Source: Dirofilaria immitis (lineage: Eukaryota; Nematoda; Chromadorea; Rhabditida; Onchocercidae). Taken from it: a stretch of DNA of 64,000 nucleotides. The position numbers were made by a program, and so were the translations under genes. Location of the stretch: assembly GCA_024305405.1 (NCBI GenBank), contig JAKNDB010000064.1, forward strand, positions 1,488,001 through 1,552,000, in the 5' to 3' direction. Shown here one piece after another: positions 49,621 to 62,517 of this stretch (position 1 is its first letter; each line of letters begins with the position of its first letter). The notes beneath the pieces are model-generated. The model was not told the origin of the DNA, did no database searches, and saw only the letters and a program-made list of their open reading frames with translations.

Positions 49621-51010
49621 AATAGAATTTGATTTATCACAAATCATATCACAGCTCCAAATTCTTTCTTTTTTTTAAGATTTAAAAATAATTCACAACA
49701 TCTGATATTGAAATCAATTTTCAATCTTTCTTTTTTTTTTCCTTCCACTCATTTTTTTCGATATTTTGAAGCTTCCAATAACTTATCGCATTCGATGATG
49801 ATAATGATAATGATGATGATGATGATTGTGTAAAGAAAACATTTCGTAGATTTGATTGAATGATAATCGTTTTTTTTTTATCGCACTACGTAGATAATCC
49901 GATAAATGCTTCCCTTTTGATACGGTTAATCTGCTTAAAAATGCCATGTGTTATTATTACGGTTATTGTTATTGTTGTTTATTTGTTGTTTATTTGTTAT
50001 TTTTTTTTAACATATTATCTTTTATTTACTTAAAACTATAAAATCATAAAATAAAAATTGAAATGAAATTGTTATTTGTTTACTTAAGTTTTATTTACAA
50101 TACTTTAGCTATCATCTTTTATTTTAAAATTGAAATCATGTTGCTGTTGTTATTTACTTAAGTTTCTTGTTTACAATTTTTATCTACGACCTTTTATTTA
50201 TTTAAATCTATAAAATCATAAATTAAAAAATTAAAATTTTAACAAATGATTTATTTGATTGATTGCTGATAATTTGCTTTTATCATTTCCATATCAATCA
50301 AATATTAATTAAATAGCAACTAATTGCAATGAAATTAAAAAGCTCTCAAAAACCACAACTTTATTTATAATAATTCAAAATACACATACATACATACATA
50401 CATACACACACAAACACACATACATACACACACTATGTATTTGTTTATTTAGAAATATTTATTAGAAAAATATTTTTGGAAAAAAATAAAAATAAACAAA
50501 CAATCTTTGCATTAAAATATGTAAATAATTTAAGCGTTAAAAAAATTCTTTGAAAATTTTTTTTTTTTTTGAATTTATTCTCAAAGCGTTAAAACTTAAA
50601 ATTTTTATATTTGAAATGTAACATAATCGATTGTTGCATATGATGCAATAGCATATTAATCAAACATTGATAAAAGATTAAGTTGAAAAAGAAAAAAACA
50701 CATTGTAAATATGAAGAGATAAATAAATAAATAAATAAACAAATAAATAATAAATATTTTTTTCTTCTGCAAATTAATAAAAATAAATTATTATCTTTGA
50801 TTTCTTTCGTTTTTTTTTATTTTAAACAAATTTATAATTTTTTCTTTTTTTTTGTACAAAATAATATTTGCAAAAAAAAGAAACAAAAAAATTCAATAAA
50901 TTTTTATAATTTATTTCGAATAATTTATTGATAATTGTTTGATTTTAGCAAATAATTTTTGAATTTTTAAAACTTTTTTTTCTTTTAAACGAACAATTTA
51001 TTATATTTCT
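49621..51010. other. Intergenic, AT-rich, no gene seen
   Basis: Includes a GAT tract (49797-49826), a roughly 110-bp two-copy repeat around TTATTTACTTAAGTTT(C/T) (50020-50210) and CATA/CACA microsatellites (50380-50430). Confidence 0.5.
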
Positions 51011-51014
51011 TAAT

Positions 51015-51235
51015 TTAATGATATGATAAGAACATTCAAAAAAGATGATAACAAGATTAGTGATATAAGTTTATGCAAGCAAAAAACTAATGATATGATA
51101 AGAACATTCAAAAAAGATGATAACAAGATTAGTGATATAAGTTTATGCAAGCAAAAAAACTAATGATATGATAAGAACATTCAAAAAAGATGATAACAAG
51201 ATTAGTGATATAAGTTTATGCATGCAAAAATTATT
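51015..51235. repeat. 72/73-bp tandem repeat, 3 copies
   Basis: AATGATATGATAAGAACATT starts copies at 51017, 51089 and 51162, near-identical over their length. The 1-bp difference in period comes from an A run. Confidence 0.97.
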
Positions 51236-51519
51236 ATTTCAAAATATTATTCCTTTTTCTAAATCTTTTCAGGAAAAAAGAAAATTTCCTAATCTACTAC
51301 TATTCGTTATGAGAATTTCTTTTTTTTTTAAGTCAAATAATCTTTCATCAATCATGAATTGTTTAAGTTTTTTTTGTTATTATTATTATTCGTTTTCTTT
51401 TTCCCATCCAAATGTTGATCCATTTATCCCATTGATGATATCTTTGTCGGCATATTATCATAAAAGAATAACATAATCTTTATTTATAATGAATGAAAAT
51501 TGCATTATAAATCCCATCT

Positions 51520-51542
51520 AAATGAATGATAATGACGATGGC

Positions 51543-51579
<37 letters not shown>

Positions 51580-51885
51580 ATGACGATGATGATAAATGAT
51601 GATTACGATGATGATAATTATAATGATAACGATGATGATGATAATGATAATGATAACGATGATGATGATAATGATAATGATAATGATGGCGGTGACGATA
51701 ATAATAATGATGACGATGATGATAATGATGATTACGATGATGATAATTATAATGACAACGATGATGATGATAATGATAATGATAACGATGATGATGATAA
51801 TGATAATGTTGATAATGATGATGACGATGATTATCGCGATGACGATGATGATAATGATGATGATGATGATGAAAAAAGGAAGAAT
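51520..51885. repeat. GAT/GAC/AAT trinucleotide array with higher-order duplication
   Basis: About 365 bp of triplets. The block GATGATTACGATGATGATAATTATAATGA near 51597 recurs near 51727, showing duplication of a segment of about 130 bp. Asp/Asn, Ile/Met and His/Tyr frames result and are rejected as genes. Confidence 0.96.
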
Positions 51886-52719
51886 AACGAATGATGTGAA
51901 TAATTTTTAGCAAATGAAACTTTTAGAGAAAATGGGTTAAAACTTATTTTTATATTTCATATATAAATTACAGTACTTTTCATTTCATTTATATATATAT
52001 ATATAGTTAAAATTTTTATTTTAAAATTAAAGAAAAAATAAGAGTGAAAGAGAGAGAAAGAGAAAGAGAAGGAGAAAGAGAGAGAGAAAGATGAATAAAA
52101 TTTTTCGATTTTTTTTCCTATTATTATTATTTATAAGATATGATAAAAATTTAAATCAATATTTATCAAATATATTAGTATAAATATAATAAAATTTATA
52201 TTAACTTATTTCAAAATATTCTGAGTTCATTTGTCGAATAATTTATTAATCAAAATTTCATTATATCAAATGATTTATTAATCAAAATTTCAATATGTTC
52301 GATATGAATAATTGATTCAAAAAAATCAATGATTTACTTAAAATTATCCTTATCATTAATGAAGTGCAAAGAAAGCAAATTAATCAATTTAATCATCAAT
52401 CATATAAAAGAACGATCATGAAAAAAAGATATGGTATGCTAAAATATTAAATATAAAATTGGAATTTAAAGAGAGTAGAGAAAAAGATTAGGAATTGAAA
52501 TTTGAAATTGAAAAATGAATAAAATAATTACAGAAATGAGGATTTATAGTTTGCATTTTGGAATGGCTTAATTATTTGATATTATTAAATTAAATTTTAA
52601 ATTAAACAAAATGTATTTTTATTGATTTTGCTATGTAACATTAAATTTCATAACGAAACAAATAGCTCCTCGGTTAGATTGTGTTTCTATTCTCAAGAGA
52701 TCATCAGCTAATAAACTCT

Positions 52720-52812
52720 CTCATACATACATACATGTATATATATAAATGCACATACATACATACACACATACATACATACATACACAGACACACATAC
52801 ATACACACACTT
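52720..52812. repeat. CATA/CACA microsatellite
   Basis: CATACATACATA and ACACAC runs. The 70 bp before and 110 bp after are less AT-rich than average (52660-52920) but hold no recognised feature. Confidence 0.9.
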
Positions 52813-53674
52813 GAAGAGTTTGATTTACAACACTCAACTTGGTTAATTCGATAGATTTCTTACGATCTTTGACCTCTACCATATGGTCATATTATCAAAT
52901 GCGCTAAGTTTCAGTTGTCATTTTTGGCAAAAAAAAACGAAAATAAAAACTAATAAATATCGTATCCCTATTTAATCAAATTGTTTTTTCTTTTTTTTAG
53001 AAATTAAACTTTTTTTGGAAAATTAAAAATATTAATTTTCCAATGGATACGATATAAATTTTTCTTATTTTGAATAATTTTATTATATCATTCCGAATGC
53101 TGTACTTAATAAATGATTTAATTAATTTTATATTATCGTATGTTACGTGCTAAAAAATTATTTCCTATATGAAATTATTCCATTTCCAATTAATTATCTT
53201 ATATTTAATTAGTGTAAATTTATCGATATTTTATGCATTTTTTTATTATTATAATTATAAATTTGAATGGAAAATTTTTTGTCAAATTTTAATCAAACGT
53301 GAAAATTATGAAGAAAGTAATAAATTTTTATTTTCTTTTTTTTTAAGATTTTAAATTATGTCAAAATAAATTTTTCATCAAATGTTTTCATCGATATTTT
53401 CTCGGCTTCCTTTTTTTTTTTTGTTTCTTATTTTCATGTAAATAATTTTTAAGTATAACGAATTTTTCGATTATTGATTAAAAATTATACTGTATTAATT
53501 GTTAATATTAGGATGTACTTTGACTATGGTACTTTCAATTTTTTTTTTTAAACTTTCTCACTTATTTATAAATATACCGTATCGTATTGATAGGAATTTA
53601 GATGAATTATTAATTAAACAAATATAATATTAGGTTATAAACAAAATAGAAGAAAAACTGTGAATCGAATTATG

Positions 53675-53830
53675 ATATCTTTTCGTGATTATTCACATAA
53701 ACTATAATATCTCTTCATGATTATTTATATAAGCTATGATATCTCATCATAATCGTCCATAAAACTATGATATCTCTTCATGATTATTCATAAAACTATG
53801 ATATCGTTTCATGATTATTCATATTTTTCA
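53675..53830. repeat. About 32-35-bp tandem repeat, 5 copies
   Basis: ACTATGATATCTCTTCATGATTATTCATA with variants. Confidence 0.92.
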
Positions 53831-54732
53831 AAATTAATCTTAAAGTTTTAAAAATTAAAGTTTAAATTTTATCGTTGTGTTAATTATGCTTGTTTGATTT
53901 TAAAAATATGCAATTATGAAACCAATTTAACTTAACTAATCAATCAATCAATCAATCAATCCATCAATCTTATATTTGTTACTTAAATGTTTTTTTTTTC
54001 TAAAATATTTATTAATCTTTAGACAAATTTTTTTATATTATTAATCATTAGAAAGACTGATACATTTATCACACAATATTATTTATCCCTATCATTATAA
54101 CATTGTTAGTTTTTAAATTTATTTCTACATGAATTCCTAAATTATATGTTACTTACAGTAAACTTACCTTAAAAAAGCAATTATAACCTATCCTTCTTAC
54201 TTACAGCAAATTTTACTTTTAAAATTGATGAGAAGAACAAACGAATGAACGAATAAACGAACGAACCAGTTTGACTGTTAAGAAAAAAAAAATAAAAAAC
54301 TGATAAGATAAGAAAAAAAAAACGAAACAGAAACAGAAACGCAAATGTTCATATCATAAATGTATTGATGTAAAAAAGTTAACTTAAGTTTTCACTTTTT
54401 TTTTTTGCAGAATAATTTCTAAAAATTAAATTCAAAATATTTTTCTTAGCAATAAATTAATAATAAATATTTTACGAAAAATTTTTTAAGTATTGCTTTT
54501 TTAAAGAATAATACATTTATAATTTAAAATTAAATTTTAATCATATATCAATTTAATTTATCAGTTATATCATTTAAAAAAAAAAAAAATAAAACAAATA
54601 TTTACCATAATGAAAAATTTTTGTCATTTTAAAAATACAGTATCCTACGAAAAAATCATTATTACTATTACTATTGTCATTATTATGATTATTATTATTA
54701 TTATTGCTATCGCTACTATTGTTACTTAGCTA

Positions 54733-54765
<33 letters not shown>

Positions 54766-57190
54766 AATCGCTATTGTTGTCGTTTTTCCTTTATCTATTT
54801 TTCGATGAAGAATACTGTAAACAATTTTACAGTAAAATTATACGATAAAATAGCAATTTTGAAAATATGATAGAATATAATAGTGAAATTTTTTCTTTTA
54901 TTTTAGGATACTGTATTTAGGGATAAATTAAAAAGTTCAAATGGAAAAAATTTTTATAATATAAGCAATATGATATTGTTTAAATTTAAATTTTTCAAAT
55001 GCCTTTATCAAAGATCAGTAAATAGTAGTAGTAATAGTAGTAGTAAATAGGAAAATGGTAGATTAGTAATCAGAAAATTGAATCAACATATGTGTATCGT
55101 CGTATTGTGAGGGTATAAAGTTTGGATGATGATGAGTGACAGTTGCTGATACTAAATACATCAATATCGGCGAGAAAAGAAATTAGGTTAGAAGATGATC
55201 AAAAACGGTAAAAATATCGGTAGAATAAAGAGAGTTGTCGTCTGGTTGCCAAAATGTTGATTCTAGCAAGAATGTATCGCTTACTATCACAATTATCAAT
55301 TACATTACCAATCATTGATACAACTAATCTTTTTTCTTCTTCCTTCTCCTATGACATTTCGCAAAGTTTAGCGACAATCATTCATCAAGAACAATCAAAA
55401 AAAAAAAAAGTAGAAGAGAGAGAGAGAGAGAAAAAGATATACTTACGTTATTCTATCTTTATTTGTTATTGTACCTGATAATAAATTATCATTGTTATCT
55501 TTTAAAATAAATCATATATTTGATTTTTGCTCATAAATTTTTAAAAATATTTTAATTAAATATTTTAAAAATTAAAATAAAAAAAAGATATGCTTACGTT
55601 ATCCTATCGTTACTTGTTATTGTATGTGATAACAAATTATCATTTATCTCTTAAATAAACCATTCACTTCGTTTTTATAAGTTTTTAGAAATATTTTTAA
55701 GTTTAAAATTACTCAAATTTTGTAATACAATAAAAGACGATATGATCAAAAAGACGATTGTATTATACGATATGATCAAATTTTATGATAAAATTTTTAT
55801 TCAAATAAAAAATTATTAAATTTAATTCTTATATTAAGTAAATTAATTCTAATTATCTTCGATCAATATATATAATCAAAAGTTTAATTATATTTAAATA
55901 TGCAATTTATATAGAGATTTATGCATAAATTTTCCGAAAAATAAAACTTTATTAAAATTTCAATAAATCATAAAATGTCAATAAAATTTATAGCAAATGG
56001 CATTTCGTAATTTAATTCTATCATTTCCTCAATATCAAATTGAATATTTTAAAGTTTTAAATTTACTAAATTTATGCTAATAATAAAATGCAAATTTAAT
56101 TTTCTATTAATTTTCCGCCTGATACCTTATGATTTATTGGAAAAATTTTAAGCAAAATTTTTTTATATTTTTATTTTTCAAAATTATCTTTTCAAAGTTA
56201 TTATTATTATATTTAAATTTTGGTATTACTTAATAAAAATTTAAAACCTAAAATTCAAAATTAAAAAAATATAAATAAAAAGAATTAAAATTTTATTACT
56301 ATTAAACATTGTATAAATCAATTATACTAATAGTAGAAAAATTTTCAATAAAAATGATTAAAAATTGATAGAATGATATTTAAATAATTAAATCGATTAC
56401 GATCGATCAACAGTGTAATTGATCGATTATGATCAATGATGATTTCTTTTTTAGAAATTGTTTTTGATAAAATTGATAATTAAATAAAAGAAATTACGAC
56501 GAAATTATTTTATCGTAAATTATTTGCTAAATTATTTTAACCGTTGCAGAAGAATGAGCAAACATTTATGAAAAGTTCAATGAATGAAACGATTTAAAAA
56601 TGCTATCATAGATATGATAAGGTTGAATTTGTTTGTTTATTTTGTAATGCTTAAAAATTAGCCTTTCGATATAATCGTATTGTTCATTCCTTTTTTTTCT
56701 AATTTAAATTTAATGCAATATTTTGTAATTGAATTAAACAATTATTAATTTAAATTTAATTTCAATTCATTTTGATATAATTTTTTCGAAATTATTTCTT
56801 CCTTTTTCCTCTTTTTCATCTTTCCTTTTTCTTATTTAATTATTTATTTAATTCGAAATTAAATCGAAATAATCGAAATAACAAAAAATATTATAATTTT
56901 TTATCGAATAATTTGAGTAATTAAATTAACAAAAAAAAGTGAAAAGAAAACTTTCGTAAAATATAATTTTATTATAAAAACAAAAAATTTATTTCATTTT
57001 TTTTTGCTTTGCCTTTTTAAATTTTTGCAAAAATTTTTGTAAAAAAAAGGAAACAAAAAAACGGAAATTTTTTTTTACAATAAAATAAAATTAATGTTAT
57101 GTGTTTAAATGATAGATAAAGAAAATAAATTTATCATTTTTTTTCGGCGAAAAAACTTTTTCACCATTCATCTCTTATCACTTTATCTTC
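53831..57190. other. Intergenic, AT-rich; a less AT-rich segment at 55085-55400
   Basis: ATT trinucleotide tracts lie at 54660-54770. The segment 55085-55400 is richer in G+C and opens a 74-codon plus-strand frame from ATG 55254 (MLILARMYRLLSQLSITLPI) that becomes a purine repeat at its end. No homology recognised, so I treat it as unassigned. A near-duplicate of ATATGCTTACGTTAT.CTATC lies at about 55435 and 55590. Confidence 0.45.
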
Positions 57191-57194
57191 CCTG

Positions 57195-57470
57195 TATACA
57201 AAGCATTATACGATTTGCTTTTAACGGTTTTTTGTTATCTTCAAAATATCACAATTTCATGATATGATAGCTAAATCTTTTATCAGCATATTTTCCCTAT
57301 ATATTGTAAAGCATTATACAATCTACTTTTTGGTTTTTTTCTTTCAAAATATCACATGATATGATAGCTAAATCTCTTATCATTTTATTTTCTCTATATA
57401 ATGCAAAGCAATATACGATTTGCTTTTCGTTCTTTTCAAAATATCATAATTTTATGATATGATAACCTAA
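57195..57470. repeat. About 110-bp degenerate tandem repeat, 3 copies
   Basis: Each copy holds GCA(T/A)TATACGATTTGCTTTT-like sequence, TTCAAAATATCA and CATGATATGATA(G/A)CTAAAT. Confidence 0.85.
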
Positions 57471-58504
57471 TTTTGATTATTTTAAAAATTTTATTTAGCA
57501 AATATATTTTATTTATTGCTAATATTGATTAATTTATTCCTTATCAAAACACTCATTATTTACTGATATATTTTTGAAATTTTTCTTTTTTTTTTCTTTA
57601 TAGAATAATTTAGAATAATTCAAATTAGTAAAAATAAAAGCGAAATTGAAGGAATAGAATATAATAGTTGCAAAATTTGATTAATTAAAAATTTCAATTA
57701 TTTCATGTAAAAATAAAAATTTGAATTAAAATTTTTAGGAATAAATAAATAATTTTAAGTATAAATATTTCATTTGTATTTGATGTAACAAAAGAAATTT
57801 AAAACTTAAAATTTTAAGATTTAAAAAAAAATATTAAAATAATTTTGTTTGAAAATTAGCGATGTATTGTTTCGTTCTTAACCAAAAAAAAAGATTGACA
57901 TATGTCATGTTTACGTATATTACAAACTTTTCCAATTATTATTATTTCCCTTTGAACCTAAATTGACATATTTAAGAAAAAAAAAAAAAAGAAGAAAAAG
58001 AAAGAAAGAAAGGAAAAAGGAAAAGATACACAAATAAGCATATGGTAGAATTTAACAGATTTATCAAAAATCAAAATAAAAAAAAAAAAAGAAAACTTTT
58101 CATTTTAGCAACTTTTTTGGCATAAAATTATTTTTCCAACTTCTTTATTTTGCGCAAAATGGTCAAAAATAAAACGATCAAAAAAATAAACAAATTGTTT
58201 TTTTTTTGTCAACAAAAAACAATTTATTTGTAAAAAATAAAAGTTATTATTTTGAAAAAAAACAAACAAAAACAAAATAATAAATGAATGAAAGAAAAAT
58301 AGTTGAACATTTTCGATTTTCATTTTGTTGTATTTTGAATATTTGAAAGTTAAAAAAAAAAATTTTTTTTTATAAATTATATTTTTGCTTAAAAGTTTTG
58401 CTTACCTTTTCTTCAAAACGATATTTATTGATAGTAGCAAAGAAAGAGTTTAGCTGGTATGAAATGAAAAATATCAATGATTAGTAGGCATTATTATCTG
58501 TTAA

Positions 58505-58672
58505 AAATATTTTCATTTCATTCCCATTCTTAATTATTCATTTGTAGACGAGAAAAAATTTTCTAAGTTTTAAAAATTTAGATTAACCAATATTTTCATT
58601 TCATTCCCATTCTTAATTATTCATTTGTAGACGAGAAAAAATTTTCTAAGTTTTACAAATTTAGATTAATCA
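58505..58672. repeat. 82-bp direct duplication, two copies
   Basis: ATATTTTCATTTCATTCCCATTCTTAATT...AAATTTAGATTAA repeats almost exactly. Confidence 0.96.
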
Positions 58673-58889
58673 TGGGATGATATTATTTTAGCTTACTTAG
58701 ATATTCGTTGTAATGAAATATATTTGATATAATTAAATTGTAATTGTATGAATAATTGCAATACTTATGAATGATTTAATATTAATTTCCGATATTGATT
58801 TATTGATTAAATAATAATAACAATAAAAGAAACTGCTAATATATTTTAATTATTGATAATATTTAGTTGACTTTTATGATAAGACTATG

Positions 58890-59275
58890 CGTTATCATTG
58901 AATTATTTGATTAGCATTATGAATAGATAAAAAGAAGCAACAATGTCTTATTTTTAATACCTAGTTTTATCATTTCTCAACTGTTTTATCTATGATAACA
59001 ATTTCGTTATCAGTGAGACATTTGAATAAAATTATAAATCGATAAAACGAGTTATACGTTATCAGTGAAACATTTGAGTCACATTATGAATTAATGAAAA
59101 ACGAAGCAACGATATTTATATATTTAATACCTAGTTAACATCTCCTAACTATTTTATCTATGATAACAATTTCATTATCATTGAAACATTTGAATAACAT
59201 TATGAATAGATTAGAAATAAAGCAACGATATTTCATATTTAATATCTAGTTTTAACATTTCTTAATTATTATCAA
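58890..59275. repeat. About 115-bp degenerate tandem repeat, 3 copies
   Basis: Each copy holds ATTATGAAT(A/T)(G/A)AT, AAGCAACGATAT, TTTAATACCTAGTT and TATGATAACAATTTCGTTATCA segments. Confidence 0.85.
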
Positions 59276-60169
59276 TCATAGAACAAAAAAATTATTTTAT
59301 ATACAACAATTAACTTATCATATCATTTAACAATAATAATGATAATTATTATTATTAGCGATATATATCATTAAAATATATTGAATAATTAATTTAAAAG
59401 AAATGAAATTATTTTTGTAATTAAAAGAAAAGAAAGGAATAAACGACGAAAATTTTGACAAAATTTTTTTAAAAAAAAAAAAAAAAAAACGAAATGAAAT
59501 AAAATGAAATTGTGAAAAACAAAAAAGAAAAGTAATTAATTAATAGCAATGAATCATTTAAAAAAAAAAAATCAAAACTTTCTTTCTTTTCAAATTTTTC
59601 TTTTTCGTTTAAAAAAAAAAAATTTTAAAAAGAAAAATAAAATGCGTAAATATGATGGCGCCTAGAAGGGAATGTAATATTCGTTTGTTATCTAAAATTG
59701 TTAAAAACTAAAAATTGATAGGATAATTTTTGTTTATTTTCTCTATAATAATAGTTCTCTATGCATACATGCATGCATGCATGCATATATGTGTGCATGT
59801 ATGTGTGCATGTATGTATGTATGTTATGCCTATATATGTATGTATATATATATATGCATGTTTATAAGATGTGATGAAAAAAAAAAAAAAAAAAAAGGAG
59901 GGGGAAAGATTAATGAGTCTCGATGAGTCTCGAGGCTTTGACGAAAGCAAAATGATATCTATCTATTCGCTATCATTTATTACTTTTTTTTTTAATTTTT
60001 CACTGAAAAATAAAAAAAAAGAATTGTTTTGATTTAAATAAATTCATCAAATTTTCGCTCTTTTTTTTTTTTTTAACTTATTCCTTTAATTAAAAGGAAA
60101 AGAAAAAATTTGAATAATTTTTTTAATCGATTATTTAAATATATATTTATATATTCTATAAATATATAT
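59276..60169. other. Intergenic, AT-rich with long A and T runs
   Basis: A runs at 59469-59488 and 59877-59896, CATG/TATG repeats at 59762-59825. No gene seen. Confidence 0.55.
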
Positions 60170-60735
60170 ATTATTTCATACTTGCATATACTATTCTATA
60201 CTTGCATATACTATTTTATACTTGCATATATTATTTTATACTTGCATATACTATTTTATACTTGCATATATTATTTTATACTTGCATATACTATTTTATA
60301 TGCATATATTATTTTATACTTGCATATACTATTTTATACTTGCATATACTATTTTATACGTGCATATATTATTTTATACTTGCATATACTATTTTATACT
60401 TGCGTATACTATTTTATACTTGCATATACTATTTTATACGTGTATATATTATTTTATACTTGCATATACTATTTTATACTTGCATATATTATTTTATACT
60501 TGCATATACTATTTTATACGTGTATATATTATTTTATACCTGCATATACTATTTTATACGTGTGAATATTTTATACGTGTTATATTTTATAAATGTGTAT
60601 TATTTTATACGTGTTTATAATTATAGGTGTGTATGTTCTATACGTGTATATTATTTTATACGTATGCACATTTTATGCGTGTGCGTATTTTATACGTGTG
60701 TATATTTATTTTATACGTGTATATATTAATTTTAT
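60170..60735. repeat. 20-bp minisatellite CTTGCATATACTATTTTATA, about 20 copies plus a degenerate tail
   Basis: Very regular from 60175 to 60560 with T/C and T/G variants (ACTTGCATATATT, ACGTGTATATATT), then decaying to TTTTATACGTGTGTAT. Since 20 is not a multiple of three, all three plus-strand frames are open and read the same peptides in turn. These are not genes. Confidence 0.97.
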
Positions 60736-60839
60736 ACGTGTATTGTATTGATTAACGTAATTTATTGATTAGTAATACTGTTTGTAATGACCTATAAATG
60801 GAATGGATTTGTCGTAGTTAAAAGAGAAATATTTTGAGA

Positions 60840-60979
60840 ATTAGTTGTTGTAATGTACGAGGAAGTAAATCACCGTAGTGCGATAATTATACGATTGGCT
60901 ATTGTGATATCTAAATTACACGCCCACTGCTCACTCCCCCTTCCTTCTCTTCATCCTCCCTTCCTACATCTTCGATACG

Positions 60980-61018
<39 letters not shown>

Positions 61019-61325
61019 TGCAACGTATCTCATCCTACAATCCAAAATGCATTATTATCATTATATCACTCTATCTCTACTTTCTCTCGATACATCATTT
61101 AGATATATGTGTGTATATGTGTATGTGTATGTGTGTATGTATGTGTATGTATATGTATGTATGTATGTATGTCTGTGTGTGTATGTATGTGTGTATGCAT
61201 GTGGTGTAGTTGAAAAATGACAGACTGCCTAAGTCATATATACAAGAGCGTGATTTATTGCTCGAACAGCCAGCAGCAGCAGTATCGCATCGCATCGCAT
61301 CGCAATGTTTGCTCGATGATAGGAG
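60840..61325. promoter_or_regulatory. GC-richer upstream region of ceh-13 (candidate enhancer)
   Basis: About 480 bp with balanced composition apart from a CA microsatellite (60980-61015) and a GT microsatellite (61110-61205), starting about 1.2 kb upstream of the ceh-13 ATG. It contains TGACAG at 61218-61223 (MEIS/UNC-62 type) and TGATTTAT at 61251-61258 (fits Hox-PBC TGATNNAT), 27 bp apart, and a TCGCA repeat at 61284-61302. Labial-class genes in other animals autoregulate through Hox-PBC plus MEIS sites. Function here is inference. Confidence 0.35.
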
Positions 61326-61559
61326 GGTTTTTAAATTTTTATCAACTCAAAATTTGCGTTAAAATTTTTTAATTTGATTAATAAAAGAGTGTAATTAGTT
61401 TTGATAAGAATAAATTTTTTTTTTATGTAATCAATTAAAATTATATAATAAATTTTTATGAAATGGCTAATTATCCATTTCAATGTATATTTAATCTTTT
61501 TTTTTTAATTTATTTTAAATTTATACAAATCATATATACATAGCCTATTTTAATTTATC

Positions 61560-62060
61560 AAACAATATCTATACTGTACTAATATTCATTCGTATCTTTA
61601 CTCATATTTATCTATACCTATATATTGATAGTCTATTCCAAACAATATCTCTACTCATATTCATTCGTATCTTTACTCATATTTATCTATACCTATATAT
61701 TGATAGTCTATTCCAAACAATATCTCTACTCATATTCATTCGTATCTTTACTCACATTTATCTATACCTATATATTGATAGTCTATTCCAAACAATATCT
61801 CTATTCATATTCATTCGTACCTTTACTCATATTTATCTATACCTATATATTGATAGTCTATTCCAAACAATATCTCTATTCATATTCATTCGTACCTTTA
61901 CTCATATTTATCTATACCTATATATTGATAGTCTATTTTAATTTACCAAACAATATTGTACTGTACTCATATTTGTTCGCATCTTTACTCATATTTATCT
62001 ATACCTACTCACATTCGTACCTTTACTCATATTTATCTATACCTATATATTGATATTTAT
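61560..62060. repeat. 75-bp minisatellite, about 5.5 copies
   Basis: ATATTGATAGTCTATTCCAA + ACAATATCTCTACTCATATT + CATTCGTATCTTTACTCATA + TTTATCTATACCT with an exact 75-bp period in the central copies. The 142-codon plus-strand frame reflects the period. It ends about 460 bp before the ceh-13 start. Confidence 0.97.
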
Positions 62061-62490
62061 ATTTATCAATATTTTTTATATTTCATTTTTACTTATAATA
62101 GTCCAGTCTATTATAGCTATATTTAATCCATCTTCCATACACACACATATCATTTTTATCTTATAATAATATCTATACCTATAATCAATATTTATCTATA
62201 TATTTTATTTTTATTTATAAATAATACTTTATCCATGCTTAAACTAAGCGATACTTTATACGCGAGCAATCTTATTATTGATTAACTTATTAAAATTTGA
62301 GCATTAAAAAGTATTTCTGATTATTCAAAAGGTCATTAGGGTCAATACGTTTTTCTCACTAATGATTTTATTTTGATCTTTTTATCATTATAGTAGTTTA
62401 CAGTTTCATGCTTCAAATAAGCTACCTGTCGTTAGCATATTATGATTTGATAAGTTAGAAGAAAAAACAAAAAAAAAGTTTCCTTCTTCT

Positions 62491-62492
62491 AG
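62491..62492 (+). other. Candidate 3' splice or spliced-leader acceptor of ceh-13
   Basis: TTTCCTTCTTCTAG ends 25 nt before the ATG, a position typical for nematode SL trans-splicing. A perfect GTAAGT lies only 8 nt further on (62500-62505), which complicates the reading: it could mark a 7-nt exon or be fortuitous. Confidence 0.4.
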
Positions 62493-62517
62493 GACCAGTG
62501 TAAGTGACCTTTTCTCG

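Noticed and set aside
51518..51913. Asp/Asn-rich and His/Tyr-rich frames on opposite strands
   Set aside because: GAT/GAC trinucleotide array; all frames are low complexity.
55254..55478. 74-codon frame from MLILARMYRLL
   Set aside because: Composition is plausible at first, but it ends in a purine repeat and no homology, splice partner or leader was seen. Left as an unassigned less AT-rich segment.
60110..60729. Three overlapping plus-strand frames of 130-175 codons with Tyr/Ile/Leu repeats
   Set aside because: They are the three frames of the 20-bp minisatellite and read the same peptide in turn; no gene signals.
61625..62053. 142-codon plus-strand frame with a 25-residue repeat
   Set aside because: Explained by the 75-bp minisatellite period.
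11094..62060. Regular arrays that might suggest CRISPR (for example 46445-46750 or 48855-49128)
   Set aside because: Units are contiguous with no unique spacers, and the genome is eukaryotic; these are minisatellites.
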